Notes: generated by a model not told the origin, from the sequence alone. DNA of 64,000 nt from Spinacia oleracea (GCF_020520425.1 NC_079487.1:107728141-107792140); one strand, 5' to 3'; positions 41,880 through 52,295 are shown, counted from the first letter of the stretch. Numbers and translations are program-made.

Positions 41880-43404
41880 TTACCTCATTAGGTTTTACTG
41901 TTGAGGAGAAGGTGAAAAGTTGCGATCGAGCGGCTGTGGTTTGCTGGGGAGGGGGGAATAGATGGACGGTTTGGATTGTCTTTGAAGGGTGGCTTTTGAT
42001 TGGTTTAGGTGGCGGTGGGTTGATATTGGGAGTTGAGGTATTAATGCTAGCCGTTTGGGTTTTTTGTGTTTCAATGGTGTTTGGGTCCATTTCACAACTG
42101 GGCTTTTTGATTTGGGCTTTGGTGAGATCCTTCTTCCTCAACTGGGCTGACAGTTTGCTAGTAACATTTTGAACTAAAATTGTGTACCTCCCTGTTGGAG
42201 CATTTGGTTTTTTCTTTTGTCCGTTGTGGTTTTGTCTTTTCCCTCCTTTTTCTCCAACATTGCCTTCTGCAGCAATCTTCTGCTCAGCTTTCTTGTTTCT
42301 TGGAGCCTTTTGCCTTTCACCTTTCTTACTTCCCGCTGTCGCCTTTTTTGAAACATGGATCCAAGGGCCTTCCCCTTCTTCCTCTCTATCAACCCTTTCT
42401 GCTTGTGACACGTCTTGCCCTAAATTTTTGTCCTCATCGGCATCCCCTGTACTCCCGCCGTTCTTGGTTATCTCCATGTTTGTTCTTTTCTGGGGGCACC
42501 TTTCTTCTCCATGGCCAATGGAGCTGCATTGGTGGCAAAATTTAGGTGTGTCTTCGTACTGTATGGTTTGTTTAAACGCTCCTAACCATACGGCTTCCTT
42601 CCTCTGTTTTGCCAAGTCTAGCAAAATCTGAATTCTGGCAAACCTTACCCTGTTTTGCTCAATTGCATTCATGTCTGTTTTGATGAAGGCCCCAATTTCA
42701 TTCGCAATTCGGTGCAGGATTGGTTTGGTGTGGAATTCTATTGGTAATTCCGGTAGCGAGACCCAAACTGGGGCTTTTGAAATAATCGCTTCCGATGGTT
42801 TAAAGCCTGGTGTCCAAGGTTGGACAAGGAGCATATGGCCTGCAACAAACCACGGTCCCTTCGAGAGTATACCTTCTCTTGCCTCCTCCGAGGGTATGGT
42901 GACATTGTAAAACCCTTTCCCTAGTGCTATGAATTGCAGGGGTGGGGTGATTTTCCAGATTCTTTGAAGGGATGACTTCAAATAATCAATTGAGAATGAC
43001 TTCCCTATTGCCTTCACAATGAGGGAGCTTACCCATTTCTCCGAGATTCTTGACGCATCTTCCTGGTTTAAGCTGATGAATGCTTCTGTGCTCTCATCAT
43101 AGTTGGGTGGAGGGGTGGTGGAGACAATGTTCATTAGTTGGTTGGAGTTGATGGCCGGTTGGGTGTGCTGCTGGTTTTTGTTTTGTAGCATTTCTGCATA
43201 GGTTGGTTTGTGGGTTTGGGATTGGGGTTGGTTTTGGGGTTGGATTTGGTCAGGGTGGGGATGGTGGTCGATGGTGGTTGAGTAGTGTGCTAGCTGAACC
43301 TGTGCTTCCTTGGCGGGATCCGGTGGCTGTGGTGGGGGCTCTCTCTCTCTCTCGCTCTCTCGCTCTCTCGCTCTCTCTCTAGCATTTTTTAATCCCAGTG
43401 CCAC
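40936..43404 (-). CDS. LINE ORF1: DUF4283 and CCHC nucleic-acid-binding protein
   Basis: The minus-strand frame is open for 822 codons from a GTG at 43404. There is no in-frame ATG before the Met near residue 70 (M-L-Q-N-K-N-Q), so the true start is uncertain or the LINE is 5'-truncated. After an Arg/Glu repeat (GAGA microsatellite) and a Pro/Gln-rich stretch comes a DUF4283-like domain (about 105-260: W-V-S-S-L-I-V-K-A...G-P-W-F-V-A-G-H). The zinc knuckle C-H-Q-C-S-S-I-G-H-G-E-E-R-C follows at about 42500-42545. The final third (41879-40936) is Gly/Gln/Ser-rich and overlaps a second open frame on the same strand. Its stop lies 4 nt before the ATG of ORF2. ORF1 binds LINE RNA as a chaperone. 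Confidence 0.7.
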   Translation of the reverse strand: MALGLKNARERARERESEREREPPPQPPDPAKEAQVQLAHYSTTIDHHPHPDQIQPQNQPQSQTHKPTYAEMLQNKNQQHTQPAINSNQLMNIVSTTPPPNYDESTEAFISLNQEDASRISEKWVSSLIVKAIGKSFSIDYLKSSLQRIWKITPPLQFIALGKGFYNVTIPSEEAREGILSKGPWFVAGHMLLVQPWTPGFKPSEAIISKAPVWVSLPELPIEFHTKPILHRIANEIGAFIKTDMNAIEQNRVRFARIQILLDLAKQRKEAVWLGAFKQTIQYEDTPKFCHQCSSIGHGEERCPQKRTNMEITKNGGSTGDADEDKNLGQDVSQAERVDREEEGEGPWIHVSKKATAGSKKGERQKAPRNKKAEQKIAAEGNVGEKGGKRQNHNGQKKKPNAPTGRYTILVQNVTSKLSAQLRKKDLTKAQIKKPSCEMDPNTIETQKTQTASINTSTPNINPPPPKPIKSHPSKTIQTVHLFPPPQQTTAARSQLFTFSSTVKPNEVNAPKPINPTISPTRNTTPPAETKNHSKHPQPSKNVERSGHGNVRSWKRVGGGNRLHQATTIHPQLLQAPNHTKPQIPSSLPASPTGVPISNHRTHHRSFSNPLCLQGTTDPDFPGIPYQQHEVHPQTLITMDRCQPFGDTSIHAGTTLARFPIPGYGNVAKKRRYDDTCPSAGSQNNQSPFPCFGEISALVDAKQGGTEGAVHSTTRAGIYVRPNPSATSSQEDLAVVSKEPDQGNLWGDNKCTDGTCDNGEVQPSGNQSDNSEGGGRRGLRDGTGIHGKEGDPMEQEEQRVHTQDRPSDQQEVQGVLQNSENT

Positions 43405-43429
43405 ATGTAGGGCTCATTTAGAGTGTTGA

Positions 43430-44534
43430 TACCCTACCCACTGACTTAATCCAATGGATTCAAGCCATTCCCATCCCTCAGTTTGGTGAGGATGCCCCCT
43501 TCTGCTCTCTATCAAAAGGGCTCCACTTTGACTCAAAAACAGCTTACAACACCATTTGGAACACCCACTTCCCTGACACAGACTCAAGTGATAAATGGAG
43601 TTGCATTTGGAAAGCTAGATGCCCCCCTAAACTGAAAATATTCCTTTGGCTTATTCTTTGGGGAAGACTCCCAACTGCATCCCACCTATCCAGTAGACAG
43701 ATTATCCCTAATGGAAATTTCCAGTTTTGTCCTAATACCCAGGAAGACATGGTACACTTGTTTTTAAACTGCCCTAGAGCTACTGAATTTTGGAGTAATA
43801 TTGAGTTTCAACCCAAGTATAACCATCTCCACTCTGATGTTGAAAATTGGTTCCTAGATAACTTGAATGATACTGGGCTATCCCAGGTTTTGAACACTAC
43901 AAACCAAACAGTTTTCATCTTTTGCCTTTGGAGAATATGGAATAGAAGGAACTTATGGATTTTTCAAAAAGAAAACAAAAGTATTCAGTCTTGGTGTCAC
44001 CAAACTCTATGGTTAGCAAAAGAGCATGGAAATATAGAGAGTAAAGGAACACAACAGATTAAGCCAGTGCATTTGGATCCCCCTAGTCCTTCAAATTACT
44101 TTGTTAAATGCGATGCATCTTTCTGTTCCTCCACTCTCCTTGCCTCCTATGCAGCAATTTGCAGGAATGAAGATCACACATTCATGGCTGGAATAGCTGG
44201 AACCTTCACCAGTACCTCAGCTGCTGCTGCAGAAACTCAATCTATCCTTATAGCTAGCTCATGGGTCATCATCAAAGCATGGCAGAATGTGACTATATTT
44301 ACAGATTGCAAATCAGCAGCAGAACACCTAAACAATGACAACCCTCCAATTTCTTGGTTGTCTAACCTATATGCTAAATGCAGGGAGTTGCAAAGAACCC
44401 ATGGGAGCCTCTGGGTGAAATTCAGAAGAAGGGAGCATATCATGGAAGCAGACTACGTGGCAAGGAAGGCCAAGGACAGGCTGAGTCTGTTGGATCAAGG
44501 CAGTGATTTAGAACCCCCCCTGTTTAACTACTGA
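43430..44534 (+). pseudogene. LINE ORF2 C-terminus: zf-RVT and RNase H, opposite orientation
   Basis: On the plus strand a frame legible from about 43430 (L-I-Q-W-I-Q-A-I-P-I-P) reads the zf-RVT region (K-T-A-Y-N-T-I-W, P-P-K-L-K-I-F-L-W and M-V-H-L-F-L-N-C-P). An RNase H fold follows: K-C-D-A-S-F, E-T-Q-S-I-L and F-T-D-C-K-S-A. Stop at 44534. It follows on from the inverted segment with only a few residues missing. The Met at 43749 is internal, so this is not a separate host gene. Confidence 0.88.
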
Positions 44535-44966
44535 TATCTCAACAAACAATGACACTAATTTTTTGGGAGCATGTTTGCTTCAAAGTAATTGGGCGATATG
44601 TGCCTGTATTTTGACCTCCACACGGAGTGGAGTTAGCTGAAAACTTATTATGTATGTGCACTCTAATATTTAAGTAATCAAGTAACTCATTTTTCACCAA
44701 AAAAAAAAAACCACCTTTGGCAATTGCTAGTTTGCTACGAGAAGGCACATCATGATATTCACTATCAATGACGAAATACGAGTAATAAGAAACTAAAATT
44801 CCTCAATCCTTATCTATGTAACAACTCACAACTCACAACTCAAAAATATAATGTTTCATACATGAATATATTATTAGTGTACCAAAATTTCAATGTCCTC
44901 AACTAAATTATGTACAAGAAGATACAAATAAGAAATATGATCCCAATATAGGAAGAACTGAATAAG
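44535..44966. other. LINE 3' UTR and poly(A), then 3' flank of the second kinase
   Basis: The LINE 3' UTR ends in CACC(A)12 at about 44695-44710. The following 250 bp belong to the 3' UTR/terminator side of the minus-strand kinase and show nothing else. Confidence 0.6.
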
Positions 44967-47447
44967 CTATCTTGGCCCTGAAAGCCGGACAGCCGACTGG
45001 TAAGCTACGCTGTTACAATCCCAATCTGACGGTGCAGATGAACTCCCAGTCCCGGTGCCGTCATTGCTAGATAACTGAAAGAAGCTTGAAAATAGCCTTG
45101 CACCTGACAGGGATGATGTTGGAGGCATAGGAACAGGAGATATCCCTTCAAGCATTTGAACAACTTTACTCATTGGTGGTCTCATTGACATGTCTTCTTG
45201 TATACACCATAATGCTATCTTAATCGCGGTTCCAACACTCTCTTTATCAGGCCCATATTTCATACCTGAATCAAGGATTTCTAATAGTTTCCCTTCCTCC
45301 ATCATCTTGAATGCATAAGCTGGCAAGTGGGATTTTTCAGAAGGAAGTGATGGATCATAGCTTTTCCTTCCTCCAATAATCTCAAGCAATACCATTCCAT
45401 AGCTGTAAACATCACTCTTCTCTGAGATTGCGTAGTTTGTTATCCATTCGGGCGCAAGATACCCTCGTGTGCCTCGAAGTGTGGTGAAGACATGGCTTTG
45501 CTCTCTTGTCATCAACTTAGCTAACCCGAAATCTGATACTTTCGCTTCAAAGTGTTCATCGAGGAGAACGTTTTCTGGCTTTATATCACAATGGACAATC
45601 TTCACTTCACAATCCTCATGAAGATATGCTAGTCCTTTTGCAGTACCAACAGCAATGTTAAACCTAGTTGGCCAATCCAACAAACAATCATTATCCTTAT
45701 CTCTCTTAAATATCCATTTTTCTAAAGAATTGTTTTCCATGAATTCATAAGCTAGAAGGCGGTGGCTCCCTTCAGTACAGAACCCTTTCAGTTTAACCAA
45801 ATGATTGTGGTGAATGCTTCCTATGATGCTAACTTCAGCTCGAAACTCCTTTTTCCCTTGACCAACCCCTTCAAGTTTCTTCACAGCAAGAAGACTTCCA
45901 TCTCGAAGCTTCCCTTTGTAAACTGACCCGAATCCTCCTTGCCCGAGCTTTACTTGCCAGTTGTCGGTGGCCTCGAGAAGAGCCTGGTAGCTAAATCTGA
46001 CTGGCATCCCTGATAAGGACCCAAGGAAATTATCCTCTTCCGAGAATTCCTGAGGGCTTCCCGGTGGCACTTCCTTCTTTTTCGTGTAATACCTGTATCC
46101 TACATATACCATACTCGCAACAATCACTGCAGTCAGGATTACTATTGTGATCACAATTGGCAAGTGCTTATTATTGCTTCCTCCGCTACCTCCTCCTCCA
46201 ACACCTTCTTGCTTAGAAACTTTAACATAGACAGAGTAATTGGAGGTTGTATCAGAAATAAAACTCCCAATCTTGTCAAAAAGATAGCAATTGCGCGAGC
46301 TGTCCTCATAGAACAAACCAAGGCATGTGCAATTACCAGTACATGAACCCTGGCAGGAAACCAAATCAGTTTTCATGGATGGTTGAGCAAACTCAAGAGC
46401 AAAGTAGCTGAACCCATCCCCAAGAGTAACAAGCTCAACACTGTCATCATTCGAGTTCCCACACTGATCAGAAATCCCGGGTTTACAATTTCGTGAGAGT
46501 AATGCTGTTGGACACTGACACCGGTTACTAGAACATGCGTAATATGCTTCGCAAGGCTCAGGCAATCCACATTGATCAATCGGCATTTTCATCTGAGAAC
46601 CCTTTCCAATGCTTTGGAAAACCAAAAACCCATCACTCCCTAACACTGCAATCCAAGTCGAATTCTTAGAATTGGAATTAGTATTAGGGACCAAGAATTG
46701 CAATAGGAAGGTCTTGCTATCATCATAAAACTTCCATGAATTCGATTCAATCCTAGCTGAACTAACCACCCCACCATCCTTATTAATGATCTTTCTAGTA
46801 TCCTTTTTCATTGACCAATAAGTCTGAGGTGTCTTATACCCAGCAGAAAGAACCATATCACCAGACTTGATTTCAAGCACATATGTCAAGTTATCCTTGT
46901 TAGGATTACTTGAAAGCTTCATCCCTTCCTCAAAATTTTGATTTGATAGAAGGGTATCAGTAGGATGCCTAAAACTCTCCCAAACTATGGTACTATTATC
47001 ACTCCCAAACAACACTAAGTTCCCTGAATCCTGCAGTTCAATTGCAGAAACCGGTTTCCCACCAGTATCCGCCTTCCAAACCGCCTTCCCTCCGCTTAAG
47101 AGGGACACACTACCATCAGTATCAAACACAAAATTATCAGAATTTGAAACTGGGGTGGCTCTGTTAGCAGTCCACACAATTGTGGAGCTCTCTTGGTGAA
47201 AGATGACCAACAGGAACAGGGTTACATCATCGTCAGTTGGTTTGAACCCAAATGCAAAAGTTGAATCATTTGATAAGAGAAAATACCCATTATTATCAAT
47301 GAAACCCATTTGAGAGGCTTGAAACCCTTGACTCCCTACAGGTATGCTGCTACTTCTTTGAATACTAGCAAAACAAGATTGGCCTAATGCTAGGAGAAAT
47401 AGCAAAAATAGAGGGTATTTCAAGTGAAGAAAACCCCAATTTCCCAT
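44967..47447 (-). CDS. G-type lectin S-receptor-like Ser/Thr kinase, SD2-5 type (826 aa)
   Basis: Paralogue of 31232-33679 with the same layout and high similarity, highest in the kinase. Signal peptide about 1-27; lectin domain about 50-175; Cys-rich stretch 293-321; PAN-like domain about 329-410; Gly/Ser-rich juxtamembrane stretch (412-424); transmembrane helix 430-450; kinase about 497-770 with G-Q-G-G-F-G (502-507), Lys523, H-C-D (619-621) and D-F-G (639-641). It is non-RD like its partner. All catalytic residues are present and there is no intron in the coding part. The two proteins differ mainly in the extracellular half and tail, where ligand specificity would reside. The start at 47447 begins a clear signal peptide (M-G-N-W-G-F), matching the paralogue. 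Confidence 0.93.
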   Translation of the reverse strand: MGNWGFLHLKYPLFLLFLLALGQSCFASIQRSSSIPVGSQGFQASQMGFIDNNGYFLLSNDSTFAFGFKPTDDDVTLFLLVIFHQESSTIVWTANRATPVSNSDNFVFDTDGSVSLLSGGKAVWKADTGGKPVSAIELQDSGNLVLFGSDNSTIVWESFRHPTDTLLSNQNFEEGMKLSSNPNKDNLTYVLEIKSGDMVLSAGYKTPQTYWSMKKDTRKIINKDGGVVSSARIESNSWKFYDDSKTFLLQFLVPNTNSNSKNSTWIAVLGSDGFLVFQSIGKGSQMKMPIDQCGLPEPCEAYYACSSNRCQCPTALLSRNCKPGISDQCGNSNDDSVELVTLGDGFSYFALEFAQPSMKTDLVSCQGSCTGNCTCLGLFYEDSSRNCYLFDKIGSFISDTTSNYSVYVKVSKQEGVGGGGSGGSNNKHLPIVITIVILTAVIVASMVYVGYRYYTKKKEVPPGSPQEFSEEDNFLGSLSGMPVRFSYQALLEATDNWQVKLGQGGFGSVYKGKLRDGSLLAVKKLEGVGQGKKEFRAEVSIIGSIHHNHLVKLKGFCTEGSHRLLAYEFMENNSLEKWIFKRDKDNDCLLDWPTRFNIAVGTAKGLAYLHEDCEVKIVHCDIKPENVLLDEHFEAKVSDFGLAKLMTREQSHVFTTLRGTRGYLAPEWITNYAISEKSDVYSYGMVLLEIIGGRKSYDPSLPSEKSHLPAYAFKMMEEGKLLEILDSGMKYGPDKESVGTAIKIALWCIQEDMSMRPPMSKVVQMLEGISPVPMPPTSSLSGARLFSSFFQLSSNDGTGTGSSSAPSDWDCNSVAYQSAVRLSGPR

Positions 47448-47890
47448 AACTAACTTTATAAAACAAAATTATTGCACAATATTCAAGAATTTGCACTAAG
47501 ATTGTCTAATAAGCTCCAAAATAACAATTTTCTAACCCAGGAAGATTGAATTATTAAAACTAATTATCTTGGACTAACTAAACATAAAACTATTAGAATT
47601 ATATATGCTAAAAACAAAACAAAATTGGGAATTTTGATTAAAAAAATCAAATGGGTATTACCAAAGGTTTAATCCCAAAAGGACGGGGTTGGGCAAAAAT
47701 GAAAGGAACAAAATCAGGAGAAGAGAAAGAGTACCTATTCTGCCATGGCATAGGTAGTAAATGCAAGCAGCTGAAAGACAAGTCCAACTGGCTTAAGTTT
47801 GTGGATCATAAGAGAGAGAAAGTAAAGACAAGTGGGATTTGCTCACATGGGACACCTTCCTCTTTCATTAATATTGTTGAAAACGTAATT

Positions 47891-47902
47891 TATATTTATA
47901 GA
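47891..47902 (-). promoter_or_regulatory. Putative TATA box of the second kinase gene
   Basis: The minus strand reads GTCTATAAATATA, about 450 bp before the ATG. It is followed by a TC-rich stretch (CTTTACTTTCTCTCTC, about 47810-47830) of the kind found near plant starts. A start near 47865 and a 5' UTR of about 400 nt, perhaps with an intron, would follow. Inference from motif. Confidence 0.45.
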
Positions 47903-48930
47903 CTCCCCTGTTTTACTCTGTTTTCTTTCTATAACAAAGAAAGATCTCAATTTGGTATACAAATTAAAATAAAATAACGAGTATTGTGCAACATAGGATT
48001 TCTGTGTTGTTATGAGGGTGACATTTGCATAATTTTGGATAGGATGATTATTTATTAATTATGATATAATATAAAGTTTTACTACCACTGAAATTGAGGG
48101 TAATGATATTATTATAAAGTATTTTTTGATAACTTTAGGAGAAGGGTAAGCAAGATTTTCAATGAGGTTTGATGAGGGTAGATAGGAGTTCGTCTGGAAG
48201 AGTAAATAGTGGAATTATAAAAATTAAAAGTGGGTGATTTATTTAATGAGAAAGTTGGAAGAAAGTGATAGAGATTTCAATTTGTTTTGCAACCAATTTT
48301 TATGCTTTACACACCACCTTATACGCAGGAAGTTATAGGACTTACAGCTCACAGGTACTGTTTTGTTTCAAATTATTGAATTATCCCATACTTGGTCTAT
48401 TGGTAAAGGTTTGATCCGGTCGTTGTGGGATGAAACTCCACTGAAAATTTTAGGATGTGATTTCCTTAACCGTTTTCTCCTAACACCACTAAATTAAACC
48501 GGATTAATAGTGTGACGTTATGTCTCATTTACGGAGTAATATTATTTTACCATATTAAAAATAAAATATAAAAAAAAACAGTTTCTTTTGGATTTTGGAA
48601 GAGCCAAAGGATTTGTCCTTTATCTTGCTTGTTTGATCAAAATCAAAACTGCTCTTTTGTTTTTACTGGTAAGAGACATTTATTTCTGTGTTTCTTGTAA
48701 TTCAAACATTACTGCTAAAAGGTGTACCATAACATGAGTCATGAACATGATACATAGAGTTCGTATAAGTTGGACACATGATCCTATCATGAAACCCCCT
48801 TGAAAATCAAACGTTCAAATTAGGCCCCCCAGAAAAATACTTGTATGATATTGTTCCAAAATTTCTCATTGCTTTAACCACTGATAAATTCAAGAAATAA
48901 GGGACTAAAATGAATTCTGATACTTTTATA
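47903..48930. other. Intergenic region with a possible old SINE
   Basis: AT-rich and without genes. At about 48388-48450 CTTGGTCTATTGGTAAAGG resembles a pol III A box, and GGGATGAAACTCC a decayed B box about 30 nt later. That would fit the head of a tRNA-derived SINE, but I see no tail or target duplication. Confidence 0.35.
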
Positions 48931-49180
48931 CTTCATCCGTTCCGGATTTATCGCACCATATCTTTTTTTAGGAAATTTCACAAATATTGCACCATTTCCT
49001 TTTTGGGAAATTATTTTCCTTGTAAATTGACTACTTTGCCCCCATTCACTTGCATTGTACTTTCTAATTTATCTTTAAACAACTAATCATATGGGTAGTG
49101 AAGTAATTTCACCCCTCATTTCCCACTACAAAAAATCTGCCCAAAATGTATATGGTGTGATAAATCCGGAACAGAGGAAG
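48931..49180. mobile_element. Stowaway-like MITE (250 bp)
   Basis: The ends CTTCATCCGTTCCGGATT... and ...AATCCGGAACAGAGGAAG are imperfect inverted repeats extending about 30 bp to CACCATAT/ATATGGTG. TA flanks both sides (48929-48930, 49181-49182), as for Tc1/mariner-type MITEs. There is no coding capacity. Confidence 0.85.
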
Positions 49181-49423
49181 TATAATTAATTAAGTCCAGG
49201 TGAGTGAAAAGCATGTGAATAAAACACTTTTTAGTCACATTGGTTACTGTCATGAGAACTAAATCAGACTAAGGGAGTAGTTATTTTGAGTTTTGTTTAC
49301 ATAACTTGTTAAACTCTGATCCCTATGAGGTGGAACTAGTGCTCCATTGTAGGTTACGATTACAAGTCCAAGTTTGTATTATCCACTAATGTTGATAAGA
49401 ATGTTGTTCAAGCGCATTACAAA

Positions 49424-49594
49424 CAGTGACGAAGCCAGGAAGTTTTGTTGAAGATGGGAGTCGAACCTTGTATCTAGGGGTTCAAATAGGCTCCTTTGAC
49501 CACTGGAGCATAGGGAAATTTATAGTTTATACTTACAGTTGTTAATACATATGGCTTATTTTTTTGATCTTAGGGGGGCCGGTCTCCGCCTCTG
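49424..49594. mobile_element. hAT-like MITE (171 bp)
   Basis: It begins CAGTGACGAAGCCAGG and ends CCGGTCTCCGCCTCTG, an imperfect inverted repeat of about 16 bp with the CAG ends of hAT elements. It is flanked by 8-bp ATTACAAA (49416-49423) and ATTACAGA (49595-49602), matching at 7 of 8 bases. The 8-bp duplication supports hAT. Confidence 0.75.
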
Positions 49595-49602
49595 ATTACA
49601 GA

Positions 49603-50755
49603 CTGTAATATACAGAGCTCAACTAGGCCTTTGATCGACAGTTTTATTTTATGACATTTTGTAATTTCTTTCCTGATTGTTTACCTAGCTTATGTCCAAA
49701 AAAATAAATATGTTTGTTGTTTATTTGTAATATTATTTGTATCGATGAGGAGGGCACTAGAATTATAAAAGGAGATTTCCACTAAGGTCTGAACTAAAAT
49801 CAATTGGCTATATTTTGAATTCATAATATATAATTAGTGATTTAGGTTGACTTAGATAAGATCCATATGAACGTAGCACACACTACATGCACTAGCTTAG
49901 CAGTGAGATTCTTCTAGGAATATTGTTAGAAATATTCCTGAATCGATAATGCCCATAATATGTACGGTAATTTACATTAGTGGAGTATTTGATATTGATA
50001 TTGCATATGCGCCACGTTGCAATGTTGCATACTGCATGGAATGTCACAAATTTTTCAAAAGGGAATCATTTCGCTGGATTTTACATTTCAAATCGTCAAC
50101 ACAAATCCGAAGTACTCCTATAGTCCGTCCTATGTCCTAATTTCTAATGATTTGTAAATTATGTTAATTGTCATGATCTAATCATAACTCAAATTTCATA
50201 CGGAGATTCAAATGAAACCTTGCAACATAATATGGAGTTTGAACGTACAAATGCAAACAGTCGATCTCCATTGTTACATTCTTACATCCACTATATTTTT
50301 CATTTTTCGAGGTATCAATGTAACGTTATGATAATACTACCTCCGTTTCAAGTGATCTTTATATTTTTCGTTTTATTACGTGTTTGATTCTTAATTTTGG
50401 TTGATGACAAAGCAAACTTCCCGGTGTTGGTTTATTATGGTTGTTGTTTAGGCCTCGAATTCCTATGATGGATGATACTAAGCTAGGGAGTTCCAGAGCT
50501 GGACAAGCTAAGTACGGAGACAAATGCTCAAAGTCATTCAATCAATATTAATCAGTAGGCATAAACCTCATGAACATAACAGAGTTATGGGGTGCAAGAG
50601 TGCAAAGCAAATATGGGATCTCCATCAAGTAATTAATACATGAAGGAACTAATGAGGTTAAGCGTTTATAGATTTATTAATGTATAAATATAAACGCTTT
50701 GAAATGCAACCAACAGAAACTATCCAGGAAATGTTTACTCGTTTCACTATCATAA
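49603..50755. other. Intergenic, nothing recognised
   Basis: AT-rich DNA with only short chance open frames. ACTACCTCCGTTTCAAGTGATC at about 50335 looks like one end of a Stowaway-type MITE, but I cannot find its partner. Confidence 0.4.
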
Positions 50756-51034
50756 CACTACAAGAAATTGTACTATTAACGACGGGAAATCCCGTCGCGA
50801 AAGGCCAATAATCGTTGATTAACGACGGGATTTCCTGTCGCGAACCCGTCATAAAAGAGGGCCGTCGTTAATAGAAATCCCGTCGTAAATTCGTCGTAAA
50901 CCCGTCGTAAAAGACATTTGCGACGGTTATTCCCGTCATTGTTTGGTTGTTAGCCCCGTCGCAAAAGGCTTTTGCGACGGAATTTTTGACCCGTCGTAAT
51001 TAGGTTGTCGTTAATGATACAAATTCTTGTAGTG
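50756..51034. mobile_element. CACTA-like MITE with GACGGG palindromes (279 bp)
   Basis: It begins CACTACAAGAAATTGTA and ends TACAAATTCTTGTAGTG, a near-perfect inverted repeat. TAA (50753-50755, 51035-51037) is the 3-bp duplication. CACTA ends with a 3-bp duplication define the superfamily. The interior is built of CGACGGG/CCCGTCG palindromes. A relative lies inverted at 59768-60038. Confidence 0.88.
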
Positions 51035-51863
51035 TAACAAATGAACTAGTTTCTCTTGAAACATTGTTAGGAAAATTCTAAAATGTATGCCTCAAGATGA
51101 TAAATGGAGAACCAATGTTACAACATTGTTTGATACCAAGGATTTCACCAATTTTAACATATAACAGCTGGCAGGATCCCTGATGACCCATCAGCTACAC
51201 CTAGAAGCAGTTGTTCCTAAGAATTTCAAGAACTGAGACCTAACTCTAAATTACTAGCCTACCCTCCTTGAGAGTAATTAATAATCTCCATCTTGACCAA
51301 CTGGTCCAACTTAATTTGAGCATCACCCTAACTACCCACGTATACCGCCCCCTAATTGGCTTCAGCAACCCAACTTGTGGATATGTACGGAGTAGTATCT
51401 ACTCGTAGTCAAATGTCATAATGAAAAATTTCCATTTCTTTTTTCTAGAAGATTTCACCGAGCATGCAAGATTTCAAGGGGCATTGTTGCAACTTGTGTT
51501 GTGGGGTTGACTTGAACGACGACTAGAGAATGAAATGTCCTACACCACGTAAATTTAATACTCTCGTAAATGTAAAAGGTGCCAATAATCTCAACTAATA
51601 TCATGTTATTATCAACAAAACTAATACGACTATGAAATTATCACGTTAGACTTGTCTAACTGATTGATATTCCTAATATATATATGTACTGTGCACACCA
51701 CTTAATTTCAACCATGCCCAACTTTTGTGGGGCAAAGGCTGCTTCTTTTCGTTTCAACCCTTCTATGACCTTTCTTGGTATACCAGTGACCAGTGTAGTG
51801 TAGAGGTTGTTTTTTCGCATATCTGATATCACATATCAACTAAAAGACAATAGCTAAAAGATA
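51035..51863. other. Intergenic, nothing recognised
   Basis: About 830 bp of moderately AT-rich sequence with no gene, repeat or terminal motif that I can support. Confidence 0.4.
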
Positions 51864-52188
51864 CTCCCTCCGTCCCGGAATACTCGACCCGGTTTGACCG
51901 GCACAGAGTTTAAGGGACTTGAATTGACTTATTTAATTTAATAGGTAGTAGTTGATAGTGGGGTATTATTTTAATGTAGTTAGTGAGAAATGTGTAAAGG
52001 GGTGGGGTTGGGAGAGTAGGGGTTGAATTTTTAATTATTTTTTGTATGGAGTAGGGGGTAGGTGGGTTAATAGGGGTGGAGTGAGAAATAATATATATTG
52101 TTAGAATATTTCCATTTTTAGAAACAGGTCAAGTATTAAGGGACGACCCGATAAGGAAAACAGGTCAAGTATTCCGGGACGGAGGGAG
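51864..52188. mobile_element. Stowaway-like MITE (325 bp)
   Basis: It begins CTCCCTCCGTCCCGGAATAC and ends with the exact complement of that. TA flanks both sides (51862-51863, 52189-52190). The inverted repeats extend further inward with mismatches (GACCCGGTTTGACC against AACAGGTC). This is a classic Stowaway signature. Confidence 0.92.
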
Positions 52189-52198
52189 TATAAAAGAA

Positions 52199-52295
52199 AG
52201 TACCATTCATGTTAAAAAAAAGTATCATTCTGTAAAAAAAAGTATCATTCTGTAAAAAAAAAAGTACCATTTTTGTTTTAAAAAGTACCATTTAA
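52199..52295 (+). repeat. Short tandem repeat AAAGTAYCATTYTGTAAAAA
   Basis: Five imperfect units of about 19-21 bp centred on AGTATCATTCTGT or AGTACCATTT with A-runs between them. Confidence 0.75.

Larger units (their letters stand above)
38020..44710. mobile_element. L1-type LINE with inverted 5' portion (twin-primed)
   Basis: From about 43410 down to about 38020 the minus strand reads ORF1, endonuclease and reverse transcriptase of an L1 LINE. From about 43415 to 44710 the plus strand reads the missing C-terminal part of ORF2 (zinc-knuckle RT region and RNase H), then a 3' UTR and a run of 12 A (44699-44710). Joining the two gives one nearly complete element. A 5' part inverted ahead of a sense 3' part plus poly(A) is the product of twin priming. 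I found no target duplication. ORF2 has a frameshift and a nonsense codon. Confidence 0.88.

Noticed and set aside
43749..44534. A separate host gene encoding an RNase H-domain protein on the plus strand
   Set aside because: Coding similarity begins upstream of that Met and continues the inverted LINE ORF2. The segment ends in a LINE poly(A).
38000..44730. Target-site duplication of the LINE
   Set aside because: GCAATTGCTAG (about 44719) and GATTGCTAATG (about 37873) are loosely similar, but they are not at the element edges and match poorly.
47651..47977. 108-codon plus-strand frame upstream of the second kinase
   Set aside because: It lies over the kinase's presumed promoter and 5' UTR on the opposite strand and has no recognisable composition or domain.
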